Assembly (NCBI GenBank): GCA_022592435.1 | Contig: JABYQS010000492.1 | Coordinates: 1 to 20,589 of the forward strand | Source of the DNA: Cerioporus squamosus | Taxonomy: Eukaryota > Basidiomycota > Agaricomycetes > Polyporales > Polyporaceae | Length of the DNA: 20,589 nucleotides | Direction: 5' to 3' | Part shown: positions 1 through 9,495 of the stretch, piece after piece | Layout of the letters: each line of letters begins with the position of its first letter | Numbering within the stretch: position 1 is the first letter of the stretch | Notes under the pieces: generated by a model | Databases searched by the model: none | What the model was told of the DNA's origin: nothing | Seen by the model: the letters and a program-made list of their open reading frames with translations, nothing else | Position numbers and translations under genes: made by a program

Positions 1-1185
1 GTTTCTGATGCCTTGCATTCAGCCTTCCTGCTCTCCGTGCATTTGTGTTGAGCAGGAGCAAGCTTCTGGGAGCACTCGTTCTCGCTTTGTCCCTGGCGCC
101 AGTGGGCGCAAACCTGGTGAGTCTAGCCATGTGAGTTGAAGACTCATGCCGATATGTCGCGCAGGTCCACTATGGCTATCAGATCTCGGGAACGATACAA
201 CCGTTCTGGGATGCTAGACATAGACAACACAACTGAGGCACTCAATCTAAGGTTTGGCTCTCTCTCAATCTCGCTGCGTGTCGATCGATACTAACACTGT
301 CTTAAAGACGTAGGTTGGCCAGTGATCGTCAGCAATAGCGCGTGTTCACCAACGAAACTGCACAGTCGTCATCATCTCTAGAGTCCCCTCATCCTTGCCG
401 ATATTCTACTCGTATATATCACCTGGACGAAGATCAGCAGTCGGGACACCCTGAAGGAACTCCGGGCGTCCAAGAGACTGTCGCTCTCGGATATCCTCTT
501 CCGCGATGGTGTGTCCTGACTCCTCCTAGAGTGCTGTTATACATGCTCCAGGACGTCGCGGCTAACGACTCGCGCTGAACCGCGCACAGGAATCATATAC
601 TTCGTGTCAGTCCTGTTGCATTGAACGCCAGAAAGACACCTGACAGACTCGCATGATCGTTTTCCAGAGCAATGTCCATCATGAACACCATCCACCTCAG
701 CTTTTCGGTGACTGCGGTAAGTTGCCTTGCTACCTCATCGGTCCTGCCCGAACGCCGAGGCACACTCATCACCACCTGCACAGATCGAAGTCGAAGTCAA
801 CGGTGCAAGCTACGTCGGGCTCTTCAGCGCCCCGTACGTATGCGATCCCACATCTGCACGTCGGCTTGGTTTACTCACTGTCTCGGATGATTTCCCCCAC
901 AGCATCACAGCGATCCTCGTTTCGCGCTTCCTGCTCGAGCTACAAGAAGTGAACCAGACAGTCGTCAGACTCGACCGCGACGATCCCGCTACACACCTCG
1001 CGGAACCCATATGACGATACGCCGAGCTTCATCTCGTCCCTCGGAGCGTTCATCAATCCTGACCTACCGGCACTGTCTGAAGAGATCCTGAATCGCACGT
1101 CGGCGCGCGCCCAGATGGCTTTGAAGAGGAAGAAGACGGGGACCAGACCCGCATCGCCGCTGCGTCATCGTCTTCCGGCGTATAG
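1..1185 (+). pseudogene. DUF6533-family membrane protein, copy A, 5'-truncated by the window and frameshifted
   Basis: Paralogue of the intact gene at 9496-11254. Inferred exons are 23-116, 165-251, 308-309, 366-508, 590-605, 668-716, 784-833 and 903-1185; positions 1-22 are the end of an intron. Exon lengths 94/87/2/143/16/49/50 match 95/89/2/144/16/49/50 in copy B, so gene architecture is kept. Recognisable peptide blocks are LSRSKLLGALVLALSLAPVG, DNTTEALNLR, SSRDTLK and ITAILVSRFLLELQE, and the gene ends in an acidic tail (FEEEEDGD) with TAG at 1183-1185. Frame breaks are seen near 30-33, 214-225, 388-392, 995-1010 and about 1112. The family is a multi-pass membrane protein of unknown function, common in mushroom-forming fungi. 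Five breaks argue for a dead copy, although assembly indels could contribute. The N-terminal exons lie outside the window. Confidence 0.75.
308..309 (+). other. Putative 2-nt micro-exon (AC) in DUF6533 copy A
   Basis: The upstream exon ends in phase 2 at 251 (..CTA AG) and the next recognisable exon starts at 366 with two bases before the codon frame (TC GTC ATC). Joining them directly breaks the frame. Inserting AC, flanked by introns 252-307 and 310-365 (56 nt each, ending AAAG and starting GTAGGT), gives R-L-V-I-I-S-R, matching R-L-V-I-V-S-R in copy B. An 8-nt exon at 314-321 would also fit the frame but leaves a 44-nt second intron and has no counterpart in copy B. Confidence 0.5.
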
Positions 1186-1918
1186 CAGCAGCATGTCCGT
1201 TACTCGTTCTGCGTTATCTTCGGTATCTTCAGTGATCCCTGTACCTTCGCCTCAATCTTCTTCGGATAATTCACGTTTAGAGTTGATATCACGCCGTCGA
1301 CATACAGCAAGCAGTACGCCTGTATATTCTGACATCATACGCACTGGCAAGAACACAGCCGATGCAACTCCGCACCATCGTCGACAACATGCCCGCCATC
1401 GCATCTCGTCACACTTGCGCTCACGACACTGCCGAACCGCGTCGCAACGTCGATATCGACATCGACACCGTACTCACGACCAAACTCTGAGCGTCCGTAC
1501 TCTACACCGACTCCACCGTTGTTCGCGTGGCTCGTCGTCTTCTTCGCCGGGGCGCCCCGTGCTCGTGCCCCAAGGTACTTAGGTTGGTGTGACCCGGCGA
1601 TGGTCCTCGCAGGGGATGTCGACTGACTGGCACTATCCCGGGTCGCCGGTACTGGGGCTCACGTACGAGGGATGTACATCTGACTTCGTGTGCTTGTTCG
1701 AGCGGCGAGGCGTGGCTATTGGGAGACGCATTGAGAAGCACTTAGCGCAGAGAAACGTGTAGGCTCGCCATCGCGGTTACAAGAAGGGATGCGATAAACG
1801 GCAATGTGAAGTCGTGTCGCAACCAGCCGTCTGGTCGCAGAGGGAGACCATGTTATGAATACATATGTGCGCGGCCCATGAGTTGAGCCGGTCCGGGGTA
1901 TTGATACAACGTACACGA
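1186..1918. other. Intergenic stretch, no gene recognised
   Basis: This stretch lies between the end of DUF6533 copy A and the convergent RNase H2C gene. A frame stays open on the plus strand to about 1582, but it is arginine-, histidine- and serine-rich and looks like out-of-frame low-complexity sequence downstream of the pseudogene tail. Short direct repeats of CGACATCGACA type occur around 1450-1470. I see no domain, RNA gene or inverted repeat that I can support. Confidence 0.5.
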
Positions 1919-2816
1919 CTAGCAGTCCTCCACACGATGGATCTGAAGAGGCATGTCAGCGCGAACTTAGACATCGGGACGGAGCATGCAGAGCAGTGTA
2001 TCGCCAGAAGTTATAGGAGACCAGCAAGCTGTCCTCGATAACCGAGCGTTCTCCACATTGAGCCAAAGGAAGTACTCACCTCCGCTGCCAGTCTTGTCCA
2101 CTCTGCGAGCGAGCGGACATATTCATCGCGTCCTTCATTCACCGGAATGTCCGGGTTCCACAGGAGGAATGACGAGAACGTCGAGACAGGCTCGAGAACG
2201 CGTGTCGAACCCTTCCGACGCCGTAACTAGGATGTCCGCCGCGTCCATCTCCTCGTCTTCCACCTTCACCTCCTCCTGCGCGCGTTTCGACCTCCGGGTG
2301 GTCCTGCCCTTCGATACGGCTTCTCCTCATCTCTTTTCCTACTGTCGGAGGCCGCCCCTTTCCCCTTCTTGTCATCCGGCGCGCGTAGCACGATCCCCGC
2401 GTACCCGTCTGGAAGGTCAACCAACATCCCGTGCATCTCCCCCCTCTGAACGAGGCCACGTAGTGGCGTGAGTCCGAAGACCCAACGGCCGCGTCACCTT
2501 CGCCCGTAGCCAGATTCGTATCCACAGCAGTCGCAGAGCCGACGGTGGTCACCGAAGACGAGGACCCTTGCACGGACTCGACGAGTGTTGCTTGTGAATC
2601 CGATGACTCCTGTGCCTCCGGAGACAGAGACAGGAGAGGCTTCGGTGGCGGTCGCGCTTCGCGTCCAAACGTGGGCGACGGGCTGGATCTGATTCGAAAG
2701 TAGGTAGAGATGGGGGCAGGGCCCGAGTAGCCGATGTGGAAAGGCATGAGATTGGGCGTAGCGTCAGGGAGCGCATGTGCGGGAGAGATGGTCAATGCTT
2801 CAACGGTGCCAGACAT
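1919..2816 (-). CDS. Ribonuclease H2 subunit C (RNH203/RNASEH2C type), reading frame interrupted
   Basis: Non-catalytic subunit of the trimeric RNase H2, the nuclear enzyme that removes ribonucleotides from DNA and hydrolyses RNA:DNA hybrids. ATG at 2816 gives an N-terminus containing PFHIGYSGPAPISTYFR, the conserved first beta-strand block. After a Ser/Thr-rich insert come HYVASFRG, then MHGMLVDLPDGYAGIVL in another frame, then an acidic linker (EEVKVEDEEMDAADI), then FLLWNPDIPVNEGRDEYVRS and EWTRLAAE. Exon 1 ends at 2080 (donor GTGAGT). The proposed last exon is 1942-1919, giving IHRVEDC and a stop, after a 137-nt intron with a good CTGAC branch site. Three frame changes are needed: at a run of six G (2439-2444), between about 2340 and 2285, and between about 2215 and 2190. 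The block order fits the family well. Whether the breaks are real or sequencing errors cannot be told from the sequence. Confidence 0.75.
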
Positions 2817-2936
2817 TCTGGGCCACACGCAGATCAGAAGAGTAGAAGAGGGCGTGCAGTGGAAGTCGGGGAACAGGTACTTATGACCAGGATTCGACGC
2901 GTCGAAACCTGCCCTCAAGTAAACGTAGCGCCCCGC

Positions 2937-2950
2937 AAAAATACACAAAA
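2937..2950 (-). terminator. Candidate RNA polymerase III terminator for tRNA-Leu
   Basis: On the minus strand the tRNA is followed by TTTT (2950-2947) and then TTTTT (2941-2937), 20-33 nt past the mature 3' end. Runs of four or more T are the usual Pol III stop signal. The T runs lie in the 5' flank of the RNase H2C gene, which has the same orientation. Confidence 0.5.
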
Positions 2951-2969
2951 TGATCTGTGGACCAACTTA

Positions 2970-3060
2970 TGACGACAGTGGGATTCGAACCCACGCCCGT
3001 GAGGACCAGATAGGACAAGCTTCCTGATTCTGGCGCCTTAGACCGCTCGGCCATATCGCC
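2970..3060 (-). tRNA. tRNA-Leu(CAG) with an 11-nt intron
   Basis: Read on the minus strand from 3060, the acceptor stem GGCGATA pairs with TGTCGTC (two G-U pairs) and the discriminator A is at 2970. The D-arm contains GGCCGAGCGGTCTAAGGC, of leucine/serine type. The anticodon stem is CCAGA/TCTGG with loop bases AT-CAG-G, then an 11-nt intron at 3022-3012, then A. The anticodon CAG is at 3026-3024 and decodes CUG. The long variable arm and T-arm GTGGG-TTCGAAT-CCCAC are intact. The intron sits one base 3' of the anticodon, the canonical eukaryotic position (37/38). Confidence 0.96.
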
Positions 3061-3172
3061 ATGCTCGTTTCGGCGTGGTGCTACAACATACGGCAGTCAT
3101 TCATTTGAGCCTGGATGTACCGGAGTTCCGTTCAAGTTGCACTCATACAGCCACTTCGTATAAGTAATCCGA

Positions 3173-4105
3173 CTAACCCAACAAACGATTGCCAAGGTGA
3201 TACTCTCCGTAAGGATCTCCCACGCAGTTGGTCCCTCAGATGGCGAGCGTAAGTATCCCTGCGGTTGAAGTTCGCACTCCAGCATCCACCGACCATAGCC
3301 TGCCCGTTGTACTGGCCACGCATCGACGCCGCGACCTGCTCCTCCGACATGCCATATTTGCTGCGTGCGTCTTCTATCGGCAACTCCGCAACAGGCCCAG
3401 AGAGGACCGTCCGGCTTACCGCGGTGGACCGAAGCCTGGTGCCGATTGAGCTCCTGCACACGTCCGAAGTCGCTCGAACAGAGCGGGCATTGCACCCGCT
3501 CCTTGCGAGCACCCGACGTCGTAGCGGAGGTTCCTGGGCTGGTGCTCGCGGCGAGATGAGCTGCAATGAGCTGCGCCGAGGTTGGAGCGGGAGCTGATAG
3601 GACGGGTATCGGCGTGCTGCCAGAATTGACCGACGACGGGAGACAGGTGTTGTCGCAGATACGGGCTCCAGAGGAGAGGGCGCGTGCATGTATTTGCGGA
3701 CGGAGCACTCCGTGCAGCGCCGTACGTTGTTTGTAGGTGCGTGGCGCCTTGTGCTGGAAGACGGAAGTCGTGAAGGTAGTATGAGGGATGATCGACGGGT
3801 GGTGGGGCCATGATCCCGGACGCATCCCGGGAAGGGTTGGTCGCGACAGTACCCGGAGATACAGACGACCTGCAGTAACAGAGTCTATCAGAATTGACGG
3901 GTGGCTATGATGGAGTCACATACCTCTGGGTGAGGAAACCGGTCGCACTCGGGCCCCGTTGTCCAGACTCCACGAACGCAGTCGAGCCTTGGTCACTCTG
4001 CGCATTGAGGGTTGCTGGGGAGTCGAGATTGGCGGGCGGGGAATATGCTGGAGGCCCCTGTGAATCGTCCGAGGTCATATCGATGGACGAGTTGCTCTGC
4101 TGCAT
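3173..4105 (-). CDS. C2H2 zinc-finger protein, frame interrupted
   Basis: Likely nuclear DNA-binding protein of a type common in Agaricomycetes; targets unknown. ATG at 4105 opens a Ser/Pro-rich N-terminus (MQQSNSSIDMTSDDSQG). Exon 1 ends at 3924 and a 54-nt intron (3923-3870) joins in frame to RSSVSPG..MAPPPVDHPSYY. A classic finger lies at about 3495-3425: CPLCSSDFGRVQELNRHQ followed by ASVH. A second cysteine/histidine block follows: WACCGV, then PIEDARSKYGMSEEQ, MVGGCW and RRDTYARHLRD, then CVGDPYGEYHLGNRLLG and TAG at 3175-3173. The N-terminal part, finger 1, finger 2 and C-terminus lie in different frames. An extra G near 3379-3383 and a missing base near 3226-3234 explain the last two changes; an earlier shift before finger 1 is not located. 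The product would be around 290 residues. A pseudogene is possible. Confidence 0.65.
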
Positions 4106-4106
4106 G

Positions 4107-4162
4107 CTGTAGACGGCGAAGAGCAGTGCGTGTGCGGTATAAAGAATGCCAGCTGTACTCAC
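4107..4162 (-). other. Probable 5'-leader intron of the zinc-finger gene
   Basis: On the minus strand a consensus donor GTGAGT starts at 4162 and an acceptor CTACAG ends at 4107, one base before the ATG at 4105-4103. The 56-nt length is normal for this genome. The upstream exon is not identified and may be non-coding leader. Confidence 0.4.
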
Positions 4163-5196
4163 CGGCCTGATATAGCTGTGAACGAGGGTCGGTGGCAAGC
4201 GTTGAACACTTCGGCGGCGGCGCACTGGATATGATCGGGTGGCAAAGGAGGGTGAGCTGGACTCGGAGGCTATCCCGCGAAACGTCGGGCCGTCGTACTT
4301 ACGAGTCGTAGTAGCGCACCAGCAAAAGCGTGGATCTAGAACGAGAACTAGCCAATACGCTCAACAGGGTCTTGCCTGCACCATAGGTTACCGAACTTCA
4401 GGAGGGATGCCAGATCGCGCGCGAAGGGGACTAGGGTGACGTGTAACTGGTCCCCGTGCCACCATAACACGCAGCATTCACGCACCAGGAGCACATTGCA
4501 CTCGTTTGCCACCGAGTGCCACCGCTACTTCCGGACGGTCGACCAGGCGGCATGGACAAAGGAAGCCCTACATGATAGAGCGCGCGTACCCCAGCTCAGC
4601 TGCGAAGGCGTTACTTACTCTCTTGGTCGCATACCAACACACCGAGTACCACCGTGCCAGCTTCTCAAACGGCCATAGCGGACAGATCATGTTGAATGAT
4701 AGGACACGGGCACGCCGCACTATGGTCCGTCGACAGGTCTTACTGTCGCGAGTCGATTGGCCGACCTGCATGATCCATATTAGCGGATCACTAGTGGTGG
4801 ACGAGTTTCAGTACCTCTCTGAGCATATAACAACGTTGATTATGACCTTGAGTATAACTATGTTCGCCTCTAGTTCGTGACTAGTGTCGGCGGTGGTCAA
4901 CCGTTCAGAACAAGTTGCACTCCGAGCGGGTCCGGGGCACTGAGGGCGCCTCTGGCCGCGTGGGACTTGCGTTCTACCACCACCTTCGAAATTCGAATCG
5001 CTGCCAAGACTCGGACTACCGGTATCCCAATCCACTAGAAATCCTTCTACGGACCGTGAAGACATATCAGAAAAGCACCACACATCTTTTCAGTGCCTGC
5101 GGGATTCGGGAAGTAGTCAGGTAAGTGCCATCCACATGCCACTATACGAAGAAGTGAACCATCTAGCCTTACTGATGAGCTGCCTCACTGTCAGAA
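4163..5196. other. About 1 kb without a supported gene; possible P-loop NTPase relic
   Basis: No open frame here has recognisable full-length homology. On the minus strand at about 4390-4304 a frame reads YGAGKTLLSVLASS followed by STLLLVRYYDS and a GTAAGT donor. This resembles the Walker A region of fungal NACHT/STAND NTPases, but the first glycine of GxxxxGKT is replaced by valine and no Walker B or repeat domain is seen around it. It is best regarded as a possible decayed fragment. The rest (4400-5196) shows scattered short frames only. Confidence 0.3.
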
Positions 5197-6230
5197 ATGC
5201 GGCGTATATCGTTTCTCTCCCTACCTACTGAGGTACAGTGCTTGGTGAAGGACGCAATATCTCCGTCGGACCTTCGAACCCACGTCTGCTTCTATCTATC
5301 TAACCCTTCTTGCGCTGCGCTCTACGACTCCCTCCACGACGCGGACGGGTTCTGGCAACACCTGTGCTGGAGCTGCGGTATCGGTATGCTTCCGGCAGAA
5401 GACCTTGACAGGGTACCCTGGCGCGATATTGCGATCAAATGCATCCAGTTGGACGGATTCTGCACACACCCGCAATGCGGCGATCCATCCGCTGAAGCTC
5501 TCCCACTTGCAGGCGAACGAATGCGCGAATCAGCTGAGCACATGACGCCGGGCGAGGTCATACTTGTCGACCAACACTTTCGCCACTCCTATAAGGACCT
5601 GCGCCTCGGCGCACATAAGGTGTTCAGTCACATCAGCTTTCACGACGACGTATACTTGCGAGCATTTCCAGTGAACGAGGATGCGTATGTGCGGTTCGAT
5701 GAAGAGGATGCACCTTCCCCCATCCCGGAAAACTCCTCGCGTGTCTATCGGGGGCAACACCCGCTTGTCTCGCACAGCTTCGCAACCGCGGCGCCGGTCT
5801 ACAACATGTACATCTTCGGCCTCTGTGATACGGACCTATACCCAGACTGTGACGGCGTACAGTCGCGTGCGGTGACTGTATATGACGTCTTGCCAGTGAA
5901 CAGACTTCATGGGCAGTGCGTACAGCCACTCGTGCATGGGTCTTGATTTCTCTGAAACATCTGCACCGCCAGGCTGGACGAAGAGCTGAGGGTCTCGGAT
6001 GCAGCGCTATACGTGAATGACCATGAAGATTGCATCGCAAAAAAGAACTGGACCCTCAAAGGCACCTTGGGCAATCTCACCTGCCTGCGCAAGATCCTGG
6101 CCATCTGGTACGTTTGGGCTCTCTACAGGCGTGCAGAGTGACCAATGAAATTTCGTACAGTCCCATTCGAACGCTATTGTACGAGGAAAACTCGGTTGCA
6201 GGTGCTTGCTATGATATAGAGCAGTACTGA
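5197..6230 (+). CDS. F-box-like protein, 3 exons, about 307 aa
   Basis: Exons 5197-5915, 5973-6107 and 6161-6230 join in frame (924 nt, 307 residues plus stop) through introns of 57 and 53 nt with GTGCGT and GTACGT donors. The N-terminus has an F-box-like helix set: SLPTEVQCLVKDAISPSDLR, then HVCFYLSNPSCAALYD and FWQHLCWSCGIGML, then PWRDIAIKCIQLDGFCTHPQ. The middle contains two clusters of acidic and aromatic residues; the C-terminal part has LDEELRVSDAALYV and WTLKGTLGNLTCLRKILAIW. I recognise the general type (basidiomycete F-box-like proteins of about 300-400 residues) but not a characterised orthologue. If the F-box is functional, it would recruit a substrate to an SCF ubiquitin ligase through Skp1. 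The last exon is the least certain part. An upstream exon before 5197 cannot be excluded, since a TCAG lies just before the ATG. Confidence 0.65.
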
Positions 6231-6311
6231 ATAGACCACTATCTGAGCCTTGGCAGAACACGTTTCGAATACTTGTGACATATCAGAGTCGCTCTAGCAT
6301 ATAGTTGGAAC

Positions 6312-8210
6312 CTATCGATACCAGAAATCACTAGCTGTACGATGATCAACGCTCTTGTCTGTGATACGTTCCCCGAAAGCGTTGTACTCGTAAGACTTGT
6401 AGTCGTATCGGAAACCTGCTCTCGCAGCGAGGAAATCCCTACACGGAGTCAACAGCCCGATCATCAGCAACTGGTCTACGGGACTCCCGGCCACCGCCCG
6501 AGACCTCGCGAGCTGCTTCACATATTCTACCTCCTCTTCGGCCATGTGGCATTCTACGAGCAACGAACGCAGCAGAGGGCACGAGACGTGCCCGCTGGTA
6601 GAAACTTCCAGGTCCGCCAGTAACCGGCCAATACGAAGCTCCTCGGTGTCCCAAATTACGAGACCGAGGGACTCCAGTTGGGGAAGAGAGGATATGAGCG
6701 GACCCTTGTGACACAGCAAGATCCATTTGGAGAATCTGTGCTCGATCCAGAGGTGTGTGAGCGTCGAGAACGGGTGATAATTCGCGAACATGTCGCGTAG
6801 GCACCGCGCCATCTCCTCCTCTATGCGGTCTCTTGCTTGACTCATCCACTGCTCTCTCGCCTCCAGCTGCGTTTTCTCCGAGCGTACCGGGTTTAGCGCA
6901 ATCATGGTCATCATTGCGTGGAGTGAGAGGAGACAAGTGACTTCGATGCGTAGGTGCGAGGCCTTCTTCCCATGGCATACTCTGGCCGATGCCACACTAG
7001 GAAGCAGTGCGAGCGCGTGGTATGCACCGAGAGAAGCGACACGGATTCTCGGGACGTCGATGTGGGAGAGCAACTCGCGCCTGAATGTTCCATGTCCTGC
7101 GGTCTTGGAGTGCCGATCCTCGGACTCGACGCTGAGAGTGTCCAGGACGTTCAACTGGACAGGGCGAGAGCCCCACTTGCTGTCCGCTGCACCGGTCCGT
7201 GAGGGTAAGTCGACATGGAGAGTGCGGAGGGCAGGGGTACGAGACAAGAGCGTCAACATACTGTGTACGAAGACGTTTGGGTCCCCCCTCCAAAGGGGGT
7301 CAGTGATCTCGAGATGGGCAAGGCGCGGGAAGTTGTTCGAAGGAAGGAAATGGAGCGCCGTAAGGCACAGAGATCGGAGGTTGTCGCAGCTCGCGAACAG
7401 AGGACCCATCACCTCCTGGTGGTGCTGAATCCGAATGCTTCCGCTGGTAAGAGCGCAATGCTCCAGATTGGTGAGCAGGAACTTGAACGTGAATAGCGCG
7501 TCAACGATTTCCGGCTGTAGCTCATAACAGTCTGCTTGTAAGACGCGAACGCGAGAAGCATAGCTGGTGAGTGCTTCCAACATCGACATGGTCGCATTTT
7601 TGTTGAGATAGGCGTAAATCGGACCAGATGTGCAGCGATGAATGTAGTGGACGAACTTCGGGTCGACGACTGTGGACCAGAGTGACGGGGTGCTGACTGC
7701 GACCTCTCGAGTCCAGTACTGACAGACCATAGTGATCGGGCATATGTCCTCGATGTAGACAAACTTGCGGGTAGGACCGTAGCGATTTGGACCTTGGATG
7801 TACAAACACGGCCTCTGGATAAGGCCAAAGATGTGGGAGAGTATCTCTGGAGGCAGGCGGTTGACAGGAAGGGAGGCGTTCTTCACGGTTCGGACAGCAA
7901 AAGGACATCGGAAGAGCGCGTCCTCGAGGGCGTTGAGCTTCAAGCAGGTCAGCGACAATACATCAGTCATCATAGGCGCAATGAAGTACGTACACCATCA
8001 TTTCCTTCTATTCTGAAATTTATGTTAACGTGGGAGCCGCATGGAGGGGGTGAAATAGATGTACCTTTGGCGCACCTTGTCTAGAACTTGCAGGGTGGAG
8101 ATGCGCTCGTACAACGTCTTGGCCACTCCGTTCAGTTCATGAGTATGTCTTGCGAGCTCTGACTTGTTAATGTGAGCAGCCGCGCTCCTGCCCGAGCCGG
8201 ACGCTGACAT
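6312..8210 (-). CDS. F-box domain protein, 3 exons, about 596 aa
   Basis: Exon 1 8210-8065 encodes MSASGSGRSAAAHINKSELA and a helical region ending LDKVRQR. Exon 2 is a 19-nt exon, 8012-7994 (IEGNDG). Exon 3, 7937-6312, carries the rest. Introns 8064-8013 and 7993-7938 have GTACAT and GTACGT donors and TTAAC/CTGAC branch sites. The F-box core is LPVNRLPPEILSHIFGLI, followed by ICPITMVCQYWTREVAVSTP and SLWSTVV, the standard pattern of basidiomycete F-box proteins. About 450 leucine-rich residues follow, with repeated L..LE..DP blocks suggesting degenerate LRRs, plus one helical segment at EAREQWMSQARDRIEEEMAR. Likely role: substrate adaptor of an SCF ubiquitin ligase; substrate unknown. Skipping exon 2 as one 138-nt intron (8075-7938) also keeps the frame. 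The stop lies 81 nt from that of the convergent neighbour, so the 3' UTRs probably overlap. Confidence 0.85.
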
Positions 8211-9495
8211 GAAGGATACTACTTTCAGTAATTTCGAACACAGTGCGGATAGGCGACTCGATTTTCTGTTTAGTAACCGAGCCTTGAACGCTCAAAATAT
8301 GGTGCCGCGTGTATAAGTGACATACCAAGCTGAGAGCAGCACACTTGAGAACCTAGAAAGGTGAACCGTGAAGGCGGAAACCTGAAGAGTAAGTAACGAG
8401 CTCGGTCCTTGGTCGACGTCGTGCCAGATCATACTTATGTGAAGACTCATGATCATCGTGGGATGCACTGCCACCGGTTGGGGATGCATCCCAGAATGGC
8501 AGGTCTTGTCGTTGGGCCCTCTAGACCATGATACATGATGCGCCAGGGAGTCGACTGCTATTGAATAGTTAGTTTCTCGCGTGACTCAGGAGGAGGGTAT
8601 CGTCAGAAAATACAAGCGCCTTGACAGACGTAACAAAGAACGTGTTCCGATATCATGTCCTAGTCTAAGTCGGCCCGTCGGGTGTAATGGCGAGGCCACT
8701 GTTCTCGGACGTCGGACTCTGCTGATTTTTATTCAGTATTGTTGTTTGTTCCTACACCGACGCAAAACGCCCTTCCTCTCCTATAATGCTTTTGTATGCG
8801 CGTGGCCACCACAGCCTGTGCGGCACTGCGCTCTCCCACTCGCTTATATGGAGTGTCCCGACGTTGTCTTGTATCTAAGTTGCGGAATCAACGTCGCGGT
8901 CAGAACCCGGGGCCCTTCTCTTCTCGGACGGGGGATGGGTCTTTGAGATACCAACGCTGCTCACATGCCTTGTTGCAAAACTCTACAGTTGCCTGGTCCA
9001 GCCAGTCAAACAGAGCCACTGATCCACCCTGAAGGTGATGCAGATGTTCTCGTATGATGGTTGGTCAGAGGACGAAGAGAAGTACCGAATCCATGTTTGC
9101 ACCCCTGTTGATGCACGGGCGACCGAAGCGAAGACCGGGAGCAGAGTTGATAAGGCACTTCCTGGCCCTAATAGTGGCACGTGTTCAGCCGCAGATAAAC
9201 AGAATAGCGTGTAGACCGATGCCCTTGACATTGACACGGGGAGAAATCACTACTGAATGGCACAATAATAAATAGCAACTTATTAATCGGTGTGGTGCGA
9301 GAACGCTGTCATGTATACATAAGGAACTTCATGGAACTATGGACTGCCACCGTGACCCTGCATCGCCAGAGTTTAATATACATACTGGGAGATTGCACCG
9401 AGAACAACTTGAACGGCAGTACGAAATATCGGAGGGCATGAATGGACGTCATGCGCGCACATGGCGAGTGCCGTGGCGCGACATTACGCAATTGA
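8211..9495. other. Intergenic stretch of 1.3 kb, no gene recognised
   Basis: This region holds the 5' flank of the F-box gene and the 3' flank of DUF6533 copy B. No frame above about 120 codons is present and none shows a domain I recognise. A 58-codon frame at 9038-9214 (plus strand) is charged at its start (SEDEEKYRIHVCTPVD) but has no visible splice partners. Local composition near 9255-9290 is AT-rich compared with its surroundings. Confidence 0.5.

Noticed and set aside
1115..1582. 155-codon plus-strand frame as a separate gene
   Set aside because: Its start overlaps the out-of-frame tail of DUF6533 copy A, and the rest is low-complexity Arg/His/Ser sequence.
3097..3825. Minus-strand 242-codon frame starting MRPGSWPH as the zinc-finger protein start
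   Set aside because: Its first codons are out of frame with the spliced N-terminus beginning at 4105, and its C-terminal third loses the second C/H block.
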